From Archaeoglobus sp. UBA230 (GTDB lineage: Archaea > Halobacteriota > Archaeoglobi > Archaeoglobales > Archaeoglobaceae), in assembly GCA_002507545.1 (NCBI GenBank), contig DAVR01000024.1, forward strand, positions 62,001 to 126,000: DNA of 64,000 bases, given 5' to 3'. This document shows, in pieces, positions 7,702 to 17,783 of the stretch. The position numbers and the translations under genes were made by a program. Every line of letters begins with the position of its first letter. Positions within the stretch are counted from its first letter, which is position 1. The notes beneath the pieces were generated by a model. The model was given only the letters and a program-made list of their open reading frames with translations, had not been told where the DNA came from and did not search any database.

Positions 7702-8812
7702 CGGCCTCCTCCACACATCTTTTCAGGTTACCAAACGCCACATTGACTTTTCTCATTGATGGCAGATAGTTGAAGGCTTTGCCCGAGTTCACCATGACAC
7801 ACTCAAATCTCTGTGTTGCAGGAGAGACCACCATACACGTGTCGTTGAAAACCTTCACACCCAGAGTTTCAAGCTTCTTAACAACATCCCTCTTCTCGGA
7901 AAAAACTTTACGTGAAGTGAATATCCAAAATTCTTTTTTAACCTTCCTCCCATCCAGTAGCTTAAGAATTGTTTCTAATTCCTGGCCAGAGGTGTGGGGA
8001 CAGCCAATTGTGATTAAATCCGGTTCACATTCAGCTTTAAGCTCTCCGGAAATCTCAATCTTCTCCGAAGGTTTCTCAAAATCCTCCCATTCCGGCGTGA
8101 TTCCTTCAGCATGAAACATCACAGTGTTGCCGGATGCAGCAAGTGCAGCTCCTAACAGCTTGAGTTCCCACTCTTCCACCTCTCTCTCGAAAACAAAGTA
8201 GGGAATCTCATCTTTAAGCTCTTTTCCTCCAATATATCCCGCTGCTGCGAGATTACCCTTGATTTTAACTGTAATCGTCGGAGCTCTGTTCTCCTTTATG
8301 TGCAGCCCGTAGTAGGGTGTTTTTCCGATTATCGCTGCAGCTAATGCACAAGGCCCGCATTCTCTGTTCGTTCTCGCGCCTATAATGGAATTGGCATAAA
8401 CTATGGCGGAACTCTCAGCCCATGCTATGTGTTCTCCAAATTTCGGCCTTGAAAGGTAGTAGGGTGTGCAAGTCAAAACAATCTCCACCCCAAGTTTTTC
8501 GAAGACCTCCAATACCTTCATCTGATTCTCGTAAAAATCCTCGCTTATACCCATCTCCCTCCATCTTTTCAAATCCATTCCGGCTGGATTAAGAGTGGTC
8601 GGAACTCTAACTCTTCCATCCAGTGATTCGAGCCACTCTAAACCCGCATCACCGATATTGTCATAGCTAACACCAGAAATATGTGCAGAGGTTATTTCAA
8701 CCAGCCTTTCAGCGTCATTAGTCTCTCCTACTGCAACAAGAATCTCCATACACTTTCTGATGGTTTCATTCTCACTGTTAAGCATCCTCTCCTCCTCTTT
8801 TGTCAAATACAT
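7691..8812 (-). CDS. Aconitase X large subunit (phosphomevalonate dehydratase-type)
   Basis: 373-aa protein of the DUF521/aconitase X catalytic family: MYLTKEEERMLNSEN at the start, then AHISGVSYDNIGDAG, TNRECGPCALAAAIIGKTPYYG and the late DTCMVVSPATQR. Conserved cysteines suit an Fe-S cluster. In archaea this large subunit, with a separate small DUF126 subunit, dehydrates 5-phosphomevalonate to trans-anhydromevalonate phosphate in the modified mevalonate pathway; bacterial homologues act on hydroxyproline-derived substrates. ATG 8812 has an upstream GGAGGTGGAG and overlaps the speE stop by one base (TGATG). The small subunit is not visible nearby. Confidence 0.85.
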   Translation of the reverse strand: MYLTKEEERMLNSENETIRKCMEILVAVGETNDAERLVEITSAHISGVSYDNIGDAGLEWLESLDGRVRVPTTLNPAGMDLKRWREMGISEDFYENQMKVLEVFEKLGVEIVLTCTPYYLSRPKFGEHIAWAESSAIVYANSIIGARTNRECGPCALAAAIIGKTPYYGLHIKENRAPTITVKIKGNLAAAGYIGGKELKDEIPYFVFEREVEEWELKLLGAALAASGNTVMFHAEGITPEWEDFEKPSEKIEISGELKAECEPDLITIGCPHTSGQELETILKLLDGRKVKKEFWIFTSRKVFSEKRDVVKKLETLGVKVFNDTCMVVSPATQRFECVMVNSGKAFNYLPSMRKVNVAFGNLKRCVEEAVKG

Positions 8813-9612
8813 CACTCCACCTCCTTTTTGAGCCATTCGGGTAGAGCAAAGGCTGCTCTATGAACTTCGGGATTGTAGTGCTTAGTTTTACCCCTAAGTC
8901 TCTCGAATCTCTCTTCTAACCTATCAAAGTCAAAATTTCCGGCGATTATGAAGCTCCACAGTGCAAGCGGATAGGTGGGGATGCAGGAAGTGTAAACTCT
9001 CCTCTTCTCAAAAACCCTCGAATTTTCGATTAGTATTTTGAAGTACTCCTTTTGGACCAGAGGGGACTGGGACTGGCAGCAAAATACGTCACATTTCTTG
9101 GCAGCAAATTCGAAGAATTCTTTATCGAAGAGCGTGTCACTTACACCAACCGGATCGGTGCTGTCCACAATAACAACATCAAATCTTTCACAATTTGCGA
9201 GAAATTCTTTGCCGTCGGAAATCACAACCTCAACCCTTTCATCATCAAAAGCCCTCTCGTCAATTCCAACATACTTCCTGCAGAGGTCTATTACGTTTCT
9301 GTCTATGTCCACCAAAACAGCTCTGTCAACATCATGCTTCAGAACTTCCCTCAAAGCTCCACCATCTCCCCCTCCAATTATCGCCACCTTTTTCGGGTGA
9401 GTATGGGAAAGCATGGGAACGTGAACGAGCATTTCATGATAAATTGCTTCATCAAACTCGGTAAGCTGAATCTTACCATCTATTACAAGCATCTTTCCGA
9501 AGGACTCAGTTTCATAAATCTCAATTTTCTGAACCCCACTTACCTCGTAAATCTTCCTGCGGACTTTAATGGTCAATCCGCATCCATTGTAATACTCAAC
9601 AAACCAATCCAT
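8812..9612 (-). CDS. speE: Spermidine synthase-family aminopropyltransferase
   Basis: 266-aa polyamine aminopropyltransferase. It transfers an aminopropyl group from decarboxylated AdoMet to putrescine or agmatine; archaeal members often have broad or agmatine specificity. Visible motifs are the amine-binding entry FDEAIYHEMLVHVP, the cosubstrate-binding IIGGGDGGALREVLKH, the Asp-containing VISDGKEFL, and the catalytic-loop DSTDPVG. The start is 33 bp from the divergent isochorismatase-like gene. It is translationally coupled to aconitase X. Confidence 0.92.
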   Translation of the reverse strand: MDWFVEYYNGCGLTIKVRRKIYEVSGVQKIEIYETESFGKMLVIDGKIQLTEFDEAIYHEMLVHVPMLSHTHPKKVAIIGGGDGGALREVLKHDVDRAVLVDIDRNVIDLCRKYVGIDERAFDDERVEVVISDGKEFLANCERFDVVIVDSTDPVGVSDTLFDKEFFEFAAKKCDVFCCQSQSPLVQKEYFKILIENSRVFEKRRVYTSCIPTYPLALWSFIIAGNFDFDRLEERFERLRGKTKHYNPEVHRAAFALPEWLKKEVE

Positions 9613-9645
9613 AAGCTAATAAAGAGGCTGTGGAATTATAAAGGT

Positions 9646-10161
9646 ATGGCTCTGGTGGTTGTAGACTTCCAAGAAAAACTCGCTCCGCACATCGAAGGAA
9701 TTGATGACATCCTGAAAAGTGTAGTTAAGCTAATAAAAGCTTTGAAGGTGCTAAAAATCCCCGTTCTGGTTACAGAGCAGATAAAACTCGGAAAAACTGT
9801 TGATGTCGTGGCAGATGTAGTAGAGAGCAAAGCAATCGAGAAAACGACCTTTAGCTGCTTCAAAAACAGGGAATTTAGAGGGAGGCTGGAAGGTCTCAAC
9901 ACGGACAGGGTAATTCTTGCTGGAATAGAGGCACATATATGCGTTCTTCAGACAGCAATTGAGCTGAAAAAGGCAGGATATGAGGTTTATGTTGCAGCAG
10001 ATTGCATAGGATCGAGGAGGAGCTATGACAAAGACATTGCTATTATGAGGATGCAGAGTGAAGGAATAAGGCTCACAACGTCAGAGAGCATAATCTACGA
10101 AATCACGGAGAGCGCTGAACATCCAGCCTTCAAAGAAATTCTGGAGATTGTGAAAGGTTAA
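9646..10161 (+). CDS. Isochorismatase-family cysteine hydrolase (nicotinamidase-like)
   Basis: 171-aa isochorismatase-fold hydrolase. The Asp-Lys-Cys triad is readable: Asp in ALVVVDFQEKL, Lys in AIEKTTFSCF, and Cys in GIEAHICVLQTAIEL. The cis-peptide GIEAH precedes the nucleophile. Substrates in this superfamily include nicotinamide and various amides, so the substrate is not assigned. The frame is open far upstream, but ATG 9646 aligns with the family N-terminus and clears the divergent speE start. The stop shares 4 bp with the convergent alpha/beta hydrolase. Confidence 0.85.
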   Translation: MALVVVDFQEKLAPHIEGIDDILKSVVKLIKALKVLKIPVLVTEQIKLGKTVDVVADVVESKAIEKTTFSCFKNREFRGRLEGLNTDRVILAGIEAHICVLQTAIELKKAGYEVYVAADCIGSRRSYDKDIAIMRMQSEGIRLTTSESIIYEITESAEHPAFKEILEIVKG

Positions 10162-10901
10162 AATTTCTTTAAAAACTCCTTAACTGCCCTGTTAAACTCT
10201 TCAGGTTTTTCGAGCATTACCATGTGCCCGGCTTCTGGTATAACCACCATCTCGGAATTCGGTATATGTTGCTTTAAAAATTCCGAGTATTTTACTGGTG
10301 TCAGCATATCCTTCTCCCCAACAATTATCAGCGTGGGAACGTCAATCTTAATTTCTCCACCTCTGTATTTCTCCAGAAGGTCAAACCTGTTGCAGAGAGA
10401 CAGGTCTTTCAGAAGAATGGTAGCTCTCTCCGCAAACAGCTTTGAAAACTCATCTGCAAGCTTTTCATCTGAAAAAGCGTATCTCGATGTCATCTTTGCG
10501 GTTTCTTCAGGTTTCTCCTTCAATCCTTCGAGAATTTGTGGCAGAACTCTAAGTCTGACACCTGTTCCAACCAAAATCAGACCTTTTACGACCTTAGGAT
10601 GGTTCAAATACACCTTTTGGGCTACCGCCCCTCCAAGGCTGTGTCCAACAACAATAGCTTCACCCAGTATTTTCTTTATGGCCTTTGCAACGAAATATGC
10701 GTAGTCATCAATATCCCTTATCTCAGCCTTGCAACTCTCCCCATGATTTGGCATATCCACAGCGTATCCGCCTATGTCTGAAAGCTGACTCTCCCACAAA
10801 GTTGCGTCACAACCCGAACCATGGATATAGACAATATCCACATCCTTTCCTTTAAGAAAAGACAGCTTGACAGCATCTACATCCACTTCAACCCTTTCCA
10901 T
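10158..10901 (-). CDS. Alpha/beta hydrolase
   Basis: 247-aa alpha/beta-fold hydrolase: oxyanion-hole strand IVYIHGSGCDATLW, nucleophile elbow VVGHSLGGAVAQ (Ser in GHSLG), acidic residue near IVGEKDMLTP, and final histidine in PEAGHMVMLEKPEEF. It is a cytoplasmic esterase/lipase-like or C-C hydrolase-like enzyme of unknown substrate. The closing segment EFNRAVKEFLKKF is typical. No signal peptide is visible. Confidence 0.85.
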   Translation of the reverse strand: MERVEVDVDAVKLSFLKGKDVDIVYIHGSGCDATLWESQLSDIGGYAVDMPNHGESCKAEIRDIDDYAYFVAKAIKKILGEAIVVGHSLGGAVAQKVYLNHPKVVKGLILVGTGVRLRVLPQILEGLKEKPEETAKMTSRYAFSDEKLADEFSKLFAERATILLKDLSLCNRFDLLEKYRGGEIKIDVPTLIIVGEKDMLTPVKYSEFLKQHIPNSEMVVIPEAGHMVMLEKPEEFNRAVKEFLKKF

Positions 10902-10980
10902 ACAACAAGTTTATTTTACAGGATATAAAATTTAGGATTTGCCGGCGAAAATTATTAAACAACGTTGCATTAAAGCCAGC

Positions 10981-11736
10981 ATGGAGGCTGAAATTACACG
11001 GGCGATAATTGAGAGTGCATCTGAAGAGTGGGTCGAACTTGCTGAATCCGACGTAATAGTTGTTGGAGCTGGTCCCTCAGGATTAACTGCTGCAAAATAC
11101 ATAGCAGAGAAGGGGTTCAAAACACTCGTCCTCGAAAGAAGACTGAGCTTTGGTGGCGGTATAGGTGGAGGAGGTATGCTCTTTCACAAGATTGTAGCTG
11201 AAGAAGAGGCAAAAGAAGTTCTCGATGACTTCGATATAAAATATAAAGTCCGCAGAAATCTTCTTGTTATTGATGCAGCCGAAATGATGGCCAAGCTTGC
11301 TGCCAAAGCCATAGACAGCGGGGCGAAAATCATCCACGGTGTGTCGGTTGAGGACGTGATTTTCAGGGAGAATCCGCTTGCTGTAAAAGGTGTTTGCATT
11401 CAGTGGAGCGCCGTTGAAATTTCCGGCTTGCATGTTGACCCCATCTTCTTAAGAAGTGGAGCGGTTGTTGATGCCACCGGGCACGATGCAGAGGTGATAT
11501 CTGTAGCTGCGAGGAAGATACCTCTTGATATCCCGGTTGTTGGAGAGAGATCAGCATATTCTGAGGTTGCAGAGAAGGAGATAGTGGAAAAGACGGGCAA
11601 AGTTGTGAAGGGTCTTTATGCTGCTGGTATGGCAGTAGCTGCAGTCCACAACCTACCCAGGATGGGGCCGATATTCGGCGGTATGCTCATGAGTGGAAAG
11701 AAGATCGCGGAAATAGTTGCTGAAGACCTCTCATGA
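10981..11736 (+). CDS. thi4: Thi4-type sulfide-dependent ADP-thiazole synthase (or ribose-1,5-bisphosphate isomerase-like)
   Basis: 251-aa Thi4-family flavoenzyme-like protein with the NAD-binding loop [17 protein letters not shown], the glycine-rich [13 protein letters not shown] and the C-terminal [12 protein letters not shown]. The residue aligned with the sulfur-donating cysteine of yeast THI4 is His151 (GLHVDPI), as in archaeal enzymes that use free sulfide catalytically. That suits a sulfidogenic organism. The alternative upstream start (10939) is less likely: ATG 10981 lies 26 nt after a TATA-like ATTATTAAAC. It overlaps the next gene by 4 bp. ThiC is encoded elsewhere in the window. 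Confidence 0.88.
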   Translation: MEAEITRAIIESASEEWVELAESDVIVVGAGPSGLTAAKYIAEKGFKTLVLERRLSFGGGIGGGGMLFHKIVAEEEAKEVLDDFDIKYKVRRNLLVIDAAEMMAKLAAKAIDSGAKIIHGVSVEDVIFRENPLAVKGVCIQWSAVEISGLHVDPIFLRSGAVVDATGHDAEVISVAARKIPLDIPVVGERSAYSEVAEKEIVEKTGKVVKGLYAAGMAVAAVHNLPRMGPIFGGMLMSGKKIAEIVAEDLS

Positions 11737-12545
11737 AGGTGGTCTTAACCTCTCACAGAGTTGAGAACCTTTCTTTTATTAAAAAAGAGTTCGAAAAGGC
11801 CAGCATAATCATACTGGAGGAGCCAAAAAATGATTTGTTCCACGATGTTATTGAGGGGAAACTGGAGATAGAGGAATATGTGAGAAGGCTGGACACTCCA
11901 TTCCCAATTTACACAAAAAAGCTCGTGGAGATGCTGAGGAATTTGAAAGGCAAAGAGATTTTACAGGTTGAACCTTATCTCGAAGAGGTAGAGAAGCTCA
12001 GAACTTTCAATTCTGGGGATGAGCGAGTTAGAGAGATGGAAAGGAAAGTCAACATGGCTTACATTGATTATACTGAGTCCTTTCTAAAATCCGACTTTGA
12101 CGAGGTTGTTGAGAAGGTTATAAGGTTTGCACAGGCTGACGCGGAGAGGTTTATAATGAGAGACAGAATGAGGGCTGATGCAATCGAACCAGCAGATAAT
12201 CAGGTTATTGAGGCTGGATTAATGCACAGGAAGCTCGCTGAATTTCTCGACGCTGAAGTTGTGAATATTCCGGAGATGATAGCAGAGAAGATTGGAGCAA
12301 AATATCTTGAAAGTCCGGGTAATATACTTACACAGGCCTTTATAAATGGTGAGGAATGCGACTTCAATTTACTTGCAGCGAGAAATCTCGTTTTTGTAAC
12401 TCTCCTTGAAAAAAAGGAGATGACGCCTGATTTTGAGGGTGATTTTCCCCACTTCATCCACGAGCAGAAACTCGTGAGGTTTGTGAACAAGCTTGATTAC
12501 GAGAAATGTAGGAAAGTCTTCACCAAATTCTGGAGTCACAAATAA
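11733..12545 (+). CDS. Conserved-looking hypothetical protein, 270 aa
   Basis: Soluble, mostly helical, highly charged protein starting [16 protein letters not shown] recognise no domain. Notable segments are the [20 protein letters not shown] helix and an invariant-looking [14 protein letters not shown]. Its ATG overlaps the stop of thi4 (ATGA), so the two are probably co-translated and may act in the same process. A role in thiamine metabolism is only a contextual guess. Confidence 0.75.
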   Translation: MKVVLTSHRVENLSFIKKEFEKASIIILEEPKNDLFHDVIEGKLEIEEYVRRLDTPFPIYTKKLVEMLRNLKGKEILQVEPYLEEVEKLRTFNSGDERVREMERKVNMAYIDYTESFLKSDFDEVVEKVIRFAQADAERFIMRDRMRADAIEPADNQVIEAGLMHRKLAEFLDAEVVNIPEMIAEKIGAKYLESPGNILTQAFINGEECDFNLLAARNLVFVTLLEKKEMTPDFEGDFPHFIHEQKLVRFVNKLDYEKCRKVFTKFWSHK

Positions 12546-12555
12546 GCTCAGCAAG

Positions 12556-12564
12556 GTTTATATT
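12556..12564 (+). promoter_or_regulatory. TATA box of aspartate kinase gene
   Basis: GTTTATATT, centred about 27 nt before ATG 12588; predicts a leaderless or near-leaderless mRNA. Confidence 0.5.
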
Positions 12565-12587
12565 TCCTGCCAAAATCAGGCAGAAAG

Positions 12588-13976
12588 ATGAGAATCGTAA
12601 TGAAATTTGGAGGAGTCAGCGTAAAGGACGGTAAGAACATACTTCATTGCGCTAATCTTGTTAAAAAGTTCTCAGAAGGTAACGAGATTGTTGTAGTGGT
12701 ATCAGCGATGTCTGGTGTTACTGATTCGCTCATAAAGGCTGCAAACAAGTGCTGTTCAGAGCCATCAGCAGGATACATAAAGATGTTCATCGCTGAGATG
12801 ATGAAAAAGCATTACGAAGCAATCGAATACGCAGTGAGAAATGAAGAGGTTAAAGCAAAAGTCATTTCAGCCACTGAACGTCTTCTGGACGAGCTTGAAA
12901 AGGTTTTGCTTGGAATAAGCTATCTTGGAGAGCTTACAAGGAGGAGCGAAGATTACATAGTTTCTTTCGGAGAGAGATTGCTGGCTCCGATATTCTCAGC
13001 CACACTTCTTTCAATCGGTGTTGATTCTGTCGCTTTAACAGGCGGTGATGCGGGCATTCTGACAGACAAGAACTATGGAAGAGCAAAGCCAATTCCGGGT
13101 GTTTACAATACGATAAAGAGTAGGCTCGAACCTCTGTTAACCATAAAAAAGACAGTTCCCGTTGTCACAGGATTCATTGGAGCAACTGATGACGGAAACA
13201 TAACGACACTTGGAAGAGGGGGGAGTGATTTCACAGCAACGATTTTAGCTGCGGCATTAGATGCAGATGAAGTCTGGCTTTGGAAGGAAGTTGATGGGAT
13301 TATGACCTGCGATCCCAAGTATGTTCCCAACGCCAAAGTTATTCCTGAGATATCATACCAGGAGGCGATGGAGCTTTCGCATTTCGGAGCTAAAATCCTG
13401 CATCCGAGAGCTTTAGAGCCAGTAATGAGAAAAAATATACCGGTTAGAATCAAGAACACATTTAATCCCGACTCACCTGGCACCGTGATCGGAAGCAGAA
13501 CTGAAGAAACAACAGACATAGTAAAGGCACTTAGCCTGATAACCAATGCAGGCATCGTAAACGTGAGCGGAGCAGGATTTGATTTTGCAGAGATAATGTC
13601 TGAGGTTTTCAGAAGGCTTGCCGACGAGAAAGTAAATGTAATCATGGTCGCTCAGAGTTCTTCGGAACTAAATCTATCCATTGTAGTTGACAGTAGAGAC
13701 CTTGACAAGGCATACAAAACTCTAAAGAAACTTGAGAATGGGAATATAAAGGTTGACAAGTTATTAGATATAGCAGTGATAAGCGCTGTTGGATCAGGCA
13801 TGGCTGGGACACCCGGTGTTGCGGGCAAGATATTCTCTGCACTTGGAAGAAACAAGATAAATGTTATAATGATAAGCCAGAGTTGTTCTGAATTTAACGT
13901 TTCATTTGTTGTGGATAACAAGGATGGAGTAAGTGCTGTGAGAGTTGTTCACGATGAGTTCAAACTCGGGGATTAG
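12588..13976 (+). CDS. lysC: Aspartate kinase
   Basis: 462-aa aspartokinase that phosphorylates aspartate in the first step to lysine, threonine, methionine and isoleucine. The N-terminal amino-acid-kinase domain shows MKFGGVSVKD, the phosphate loop TTLGRGGSDFTATILAAAL, and LWKEVDGIMTCDP. The C-terminus has two ACT domains (around residues 315-455, including VSGAGF and a later AVGSGMAGTPGVAGKIFSAL) for amino acid feedback. dapA, dapB and hom elsewhere in the window use its product. The DHH gene starts inside its last 23 bases. Confidence 0.95.
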   Translation: MRIVMKFGGVSVKDGKNILHCANLVKKFSEGNEIVVVVSAMSGVTDSLIKAANKCCSEPSAGYIKMFIAEMMKKHYEAIEYAVRNEEVKAKVISATERLLDELEKVLLGISYLGELTRRSEDYIVSFGERLLAPIFSATLLSIGVDSVALTGGDAGILTDKNYGRAKPIPGVYNTIKSRLEPLLTIKKTVPVVTGFIGATDDGNITTLGRGGSDFTATILAAALDADEVWLWKEVDGIMTCDPKYVPNAKVIPEISYQEAMELSHFGAKILHPRALEPVMRKNIPVRIKNTFNPDSPGTVIGSRTEETTDIVKALSLITNAGIVNVSGAGFDFAEIMSEVFRRLADEKVNVIMVAQSSSELNLSIVVDSRDLDKAYKTLKKLENGNIKVDKLLDIAVISAVGSGMAGTPGVAGKIFSALGRNKINVIMISQSCSEFNVSFVVDNKDGVSAVRVVHDEFKLGD

Positions 13977-15270
13977 TCTGCTCAGAGAAAGGGCGAGAAA
14001 AGCAGCCGATCTTGTTGAAAGGCACGATTTCATCAGAGTATACACTCATCACGATGCAGATGGAATATCCGCAGGAGCGATTATCGCCAAAGCGCTTCTC
14101 AGGGCAGGAAAGAATTTCCAGATTTCTTTTTTAAAAGGTTTGAATGAAAGTTTTGATTACGAAAAAGGCGATTTACTGCTTTTTGCCGATATGGGGAGTG
14201 GTTATGCTGACCTAATGTCTGAAGTTGACACCGACCTTGTAATTCTCGACCACCACACTCCAAGCGGGGAAATTAATCCCAAGAGAAATCTTGCTCATGT
14301 CAATCCTCATCTTGTGGGTATGGATGGAACTTACGAACTTTCAGCAAGTGGTGTGTCCTATCTGTTTGCAACCGAACTTGGCAGAAACAGGGATTTGGCT
14401 TCGATGGCTGTTGTCGGCATGCTCGGTGACAAGCAGAAAATAGTTGGCGGCAATGCAGAGATCATCAAGGAGGGGATTGAGGCTGGAGTAATTGCGGAGA
14501 GGAAGGGGATAGCGCTGCATTCGGGTAAGCTCAGGGATTCTTTACTTAAAAGTCTTGAACCCTACCTTGATTTTTATGGTAAAAAGGAAGAACTTGAGGA
14601 ATTCCTTAGAAAAGCCAAGCTCGATGGAGACAAAGATGTTGACGATTTAAGTGATGACGAGGTTAGAAGGCTCTCGGATGCAGTTGTTTTGAGGCTACTT
14701 CAAATGAAAGCATACACTGGCGTCTTTGAACATATTATCGGCAAACAGTTTATTTTGAAAAATATACTTGTAAAGAACTCGGTAATGTTAACAGACATTG
14801 TCAATTCATGCGGAAGGGCTGGAGTGATGAGTTTGGCTCTGTCACTGCTACTCGGAGACGTTGACTCGCTAAACAGGGCCTTGAAAATTAACGAAGATTA
14901 TGTCATCCAGCTTCTTGAGGAACTCAAAAAGAGAAGGAACGAAATCAGAGAGGGGTTCTGCATCCGATACCTTGTCATGGAGAACGGTCTTTCGGCCAGT
15001 CCCATAGCAACAACCTTCTCCCGCTACCTTATGGCCGATAAACCGCTTGTAGTGATTAACATTAAAAATGAGCACGCCAAAGTTTCGGCGAGAACAAATG
15101 AGAATTTAGCAAAGAGGGTTGATCTTGCTGAGGTCATGAAAGTTGCAGCAGAGAAGGTCGGGGGAAGGGGAGGAGGGCACAGAGTTGCTGCAGGCGCCAA
15201 CATATCTGCAGAGAAAGTTGATGAGTTTCTAAAGGAGGTAGATAGACTTTGCTGTGCCATGCTCGCTTAG
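13954..15270 (+). CDS. DHH/DHHA1 phosphoesterase, archaeal RecJ-like nuclease
   Basis: 438-aa DHH-superfamily protein. N-terminal metal-binding motifs are YTHHDADGISAGAI, LLFADMGSG and LVILDHHTPS. The C-terminal DHHA1 substrate-binding domain ends with the GGRGGGHRVAAGA signature. Archaeal relatives include GINS-associated RecJ-like nucleases (GAN) and nanoRNA/ssDNA exonucleases. ATG 13954 lies within the end of lysC; an upstream start at 13945 is possible but adds only three residues. Its 3' end overlaps pcc1 by 22 bp. Confidence 0.88.
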   Translation: MSSNSGISLLRERARKAADLVERHDFIRVYTHHDADGISAGAIIAKALLRAGKNFQISFLKGLNESFDYEKGDLLLFADMGSGYADLMSEVDTDLVILDHHTPSGEINPKRNLAHVNPHLVGMDGTYELSASGVSYLFATELGRNRDLASMAVVGMLGDKQKIVGGNAEIIKEGIEAGVIAERKGIALHSGKLRDSLLKSLEPYLDFYGKKEELEEFLRKAKLDGDKDVDDLSDDEVRRLSDAVVLRLLQMKAYTGVFEHIIGKQFILKNILVKNSVMLTDIVNSCGRAGVMSLALSLLLGDVDSLNRALKINEDYVIQLLEELKKRRNEIREGFCIRYLVMENGLSASPIATTFSRYLMADKPLVVINIKNEHAKVSARTNENLAKRVDLAEVMKVAAEKVGGRGGGHRVAAGANISAEKVDEFLKEVDRLCCAMLA

Positions 15271-15464
15271 AAATCGAAATAGATTGTGCAGAAAGAATTG
15301 TAGAAGCGCTGAAGCCCGATGATCCTGAGTGGTGCAGATGTTACGCTGAAAACGAAAAAATAATCATAGTTGTTGAAGTAAAAAAGCTCGGAACCCTTCT
15401 TTCAGCACTTGATGACTATCTCATGAACATAAAGATGTGTGAAAAAATACTGGAAGCTCTTTAA
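15249..15464 (+). CDS. KEOPS complex subunit Pcc1-like protein
   Basis: 71-aa Pcc1-family protein. Pcc1 is the small dimerising subunit of KEOPS, which makes N6-threonylcarbamoyladenosine (t6A37) in tRNA. The strand-helix pattern [19 protein letters not shown]...[24 protein letters not shown] (broken here for brevity) matches the family. The start is a TTG, supported by a strong AGGAGGT at 15234-15240 that lies inside the DHH gene. The overlap suggests co-expression with the DHH nuclease. The stop shares 4 bp with the convergent small membrane protein. Confidence 0.8.
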   Translation: MLCHARLEIEIDCAERIVEALKPDDPEWCRCYAENEKIIIVVEVKKLGTLLSALDDYLMNIKMCEKILEAL

Positions 15465-15649
15465 ATTTCACCCTTCATCCTCTCCAGTCTCGCCCTTATC
15501 TGTGACAGTTCGTCCTTTGTCACGCTTACTCTTGCACCTACTTCTCTCAATTCTCTGTTTAGTGCTCTCACTTTTTTTAGCAGCACTAAATTCAAAACTA
15601 TGCTTATCAAAAGAAGTACTATCAGAAGGTATTCAACTACGCTCTCCAT
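15461..15649 (-). CDS. Small membrane-anchored coiled-coil protein
   Basis: 62-aa protein: an N-terminal hydrophobic helix ([18 protein letters not shown], residues about 7-24) followed by a charged coiled-coil tail. It begins 4 bp after the MinD stop on the same strand, so it is probably translated with MinD. No named family is recognised. It could be a membrane partner of MinD, but this is inference. Confidence 0.65.
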   Translation of the reverse strand: MESVVEYLLIVLLLISIVLNLVLLKKVRALNRELREVGARVSVTKDELSQIRARLERMKGEI

Positions 15650-15653
15650 CAGA

Positions 15654-16463
<810 letters not shown>

Positions 16464-16536
16464 TTATCTCCTAATACTCATTATGAACTTCCCATATTTA
16501 AACATTTTCAAGTTTTTAGCTAAAGCTTGGATAAGG

Positions 16537-16546
16537 CTTTAATAAG
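16537..16546 (+). promoter_or_regulatory. TATA box of RNase P RNA gene
   Basis: CTTTAATAAG, centred about 26 nt before the predicted 5' end at 16567. Confidence 0.45.
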
Positions 16547-16566
16547 CGTTGATATTATTTAATATC

Positions 16567-16807
16567 GGGAGCGGCGGTGGGCGGCTGACCGAAAGGAGGA
16601 AAGTCCCCCCACCCGTAATGGCGGAAAGTCCCCGAGAGGGGGTGGAGGAGGCACAGAAACGATACCGGAATGGGGAAATGCGATGAATCCGAGAGGATGA
16701 GGTCACCCATTTCCGGATGAAACGAGCTCCTCCCCGCCGGGTGCAAGGCCTTGAGCCGCTCAGACTAATGCCGCCGGAACAGAAGGGGGCTTACCACCGC
16801 CACTCCC
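16567..16807 (+). ncRNA. rnpB: RNase P RNA
   Basis: About 241 nt with the universally conserved RNase P elements: the 5' block GACCGAAAGGAGGAAAGTCC (CR-I) and the 3' block CTCAGACTAATGCC with ACAGAAGGGGGCTTA (CR-IV/V). The ends close as helix P1: GGGAGCGGCGGTGG at the 5' end pairs with CCACCGCCACTCCC at the 3' end. The short length fits the reduced M-type RNase P RNA known from Archaeoglobus and methanococci rather than the longer A type; a folded comparison would confirm this. Confidence 0.93.
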
Positions 16808-16853
16808 ATCTCAGTTACGCTAAAATTTTATAACTTTATGTCTTTGTCCCGGC

Positions 16854-17783
16854 ATGAGGTCGCTGCTGCTCTGTGCTCTACTGACAGTTGCCCTTCTCGT
16901 GATGGGATGCTCTGCAGAGAAACCAGCAGAGACAAAGATCAGAATCGGAATCCTCCCTATTGAAGATTCCTTACCGATTGTTGTTGCAGGTGACGAAGGG
17001 ATTTTCTCAAAGCATGGTCTTGAGGTGGAGATTATCTCCTTCAACAGCGCTCTTGAGAGGGATGCTGCCCTCATGGCTGGAGATGTTGATGCTGTTATAA
17101 CCGACCCGCTTGCTGTAATTCTTCTGAGAGATAAGGAGTATGATGTTAGAATAGTCTCGATTTGTCTCGGCAAGAAACCGGATGAAGGTGTTTTTGCAAT
17201 TCTGGCTGCACCCAACTCAACTATAAGCACAGTAAAGGATTTAAACGGAAAGGAGATTGCAATTTCAAGCAATACAATTATAGAGTATATAACAGACGTT
17301 ATGCTGTCTAAATACAACATAAGTTATAAGAAGGTCGAAATAAAACAGATACCCGTAAGACTTAGGACGTTGCTTGACGGGAAGGTTGATGCCGCTACGC
17401 TGCCAGAACCTCTTGCGAGTTATGCCATGAGTCAGGGTGCAAAGCTGATTCTCAGTGATGCAATGATGAATGAGAGCCTAACTCAGACTGTAATTGTCTT
17501 CAGAGGAGATTTCGTTGACGATCATAAGGATGAAGTCAAGAAATTCCTCGAATCATATAGAGAAGCAGTGAAAAAAATTAATTCGGAAAAAGACAGATAC
17601 AGAGAGAAATTCATTGAAGTTGCAAGAGTTCCCGAGAACATAGCAAACAGCTATCCCATGCCGGAGTATCCTGAGCCTGAAAAGTTCCCTATAAATTTCT
17701 ATCAGAGATACCTCGACTGGGCAACGAAGAAGAGCCTGATAAGTAAGGAAGTGGCCTATGAGGAAGCTGTGGCAGATATATGA
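16854..17783 (+). CDS. ABC transporter substrate-binding lipoprotein, NitT/TauT (SsuA/THI5-like) type
   Basis: 309-aa extracytoplasmic solute receptor. Signal peptide with lipobox (LLVMGCS, lipid-modified Cys19). The mature domain opens KIRIGILPIEDSLPIVVAGDEGIF and has the NMT1/SsuA pattern: GLEVEIISFNSALERDAALMAGDVDA, then DLNGKEIAIS. Family members bind sulfonates, nitrate, bicarbonate, or thiamine pyrimidine precursors. The ligand cannot be read from sequence. First gene of a three-gene importer operon; it overlaps the ATPase gene by 4 bp. Confidence 0.9.
   Translation: MRSLLLCALLTVALLVMGCSAEKPAETKIRIGILPIEDSLPIVVAGDEGIFSKHGLEVEIISFNSALERDAALMAGDVDAVITDPLAVILLRDKEYDVRIVSICLGKKPDEGVFAILAAPNSTISTVKDLNGKEIAISSNTIIEYITDVMLSKYNISYKKVEIKQIPVRLRTLLDGKVDAATLPEPLASYAMSQGAKLILSDAMMNESLTQTVIVFRGDFVDDHKDEVKKFLESYREAVKKINSEKDRYREKFIEVARVPENIANSYPMPEYPEPEKFPINFYQRYLDWATKKSLISKEVAYEEAVADI

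Noticed and set aside
9052-9645. Long upstream extension of the isochorismatase-like frame
   Set aside because: It lies antisense to the full-length spermidine synthase gene; family similarity begins only at ATG 9646.
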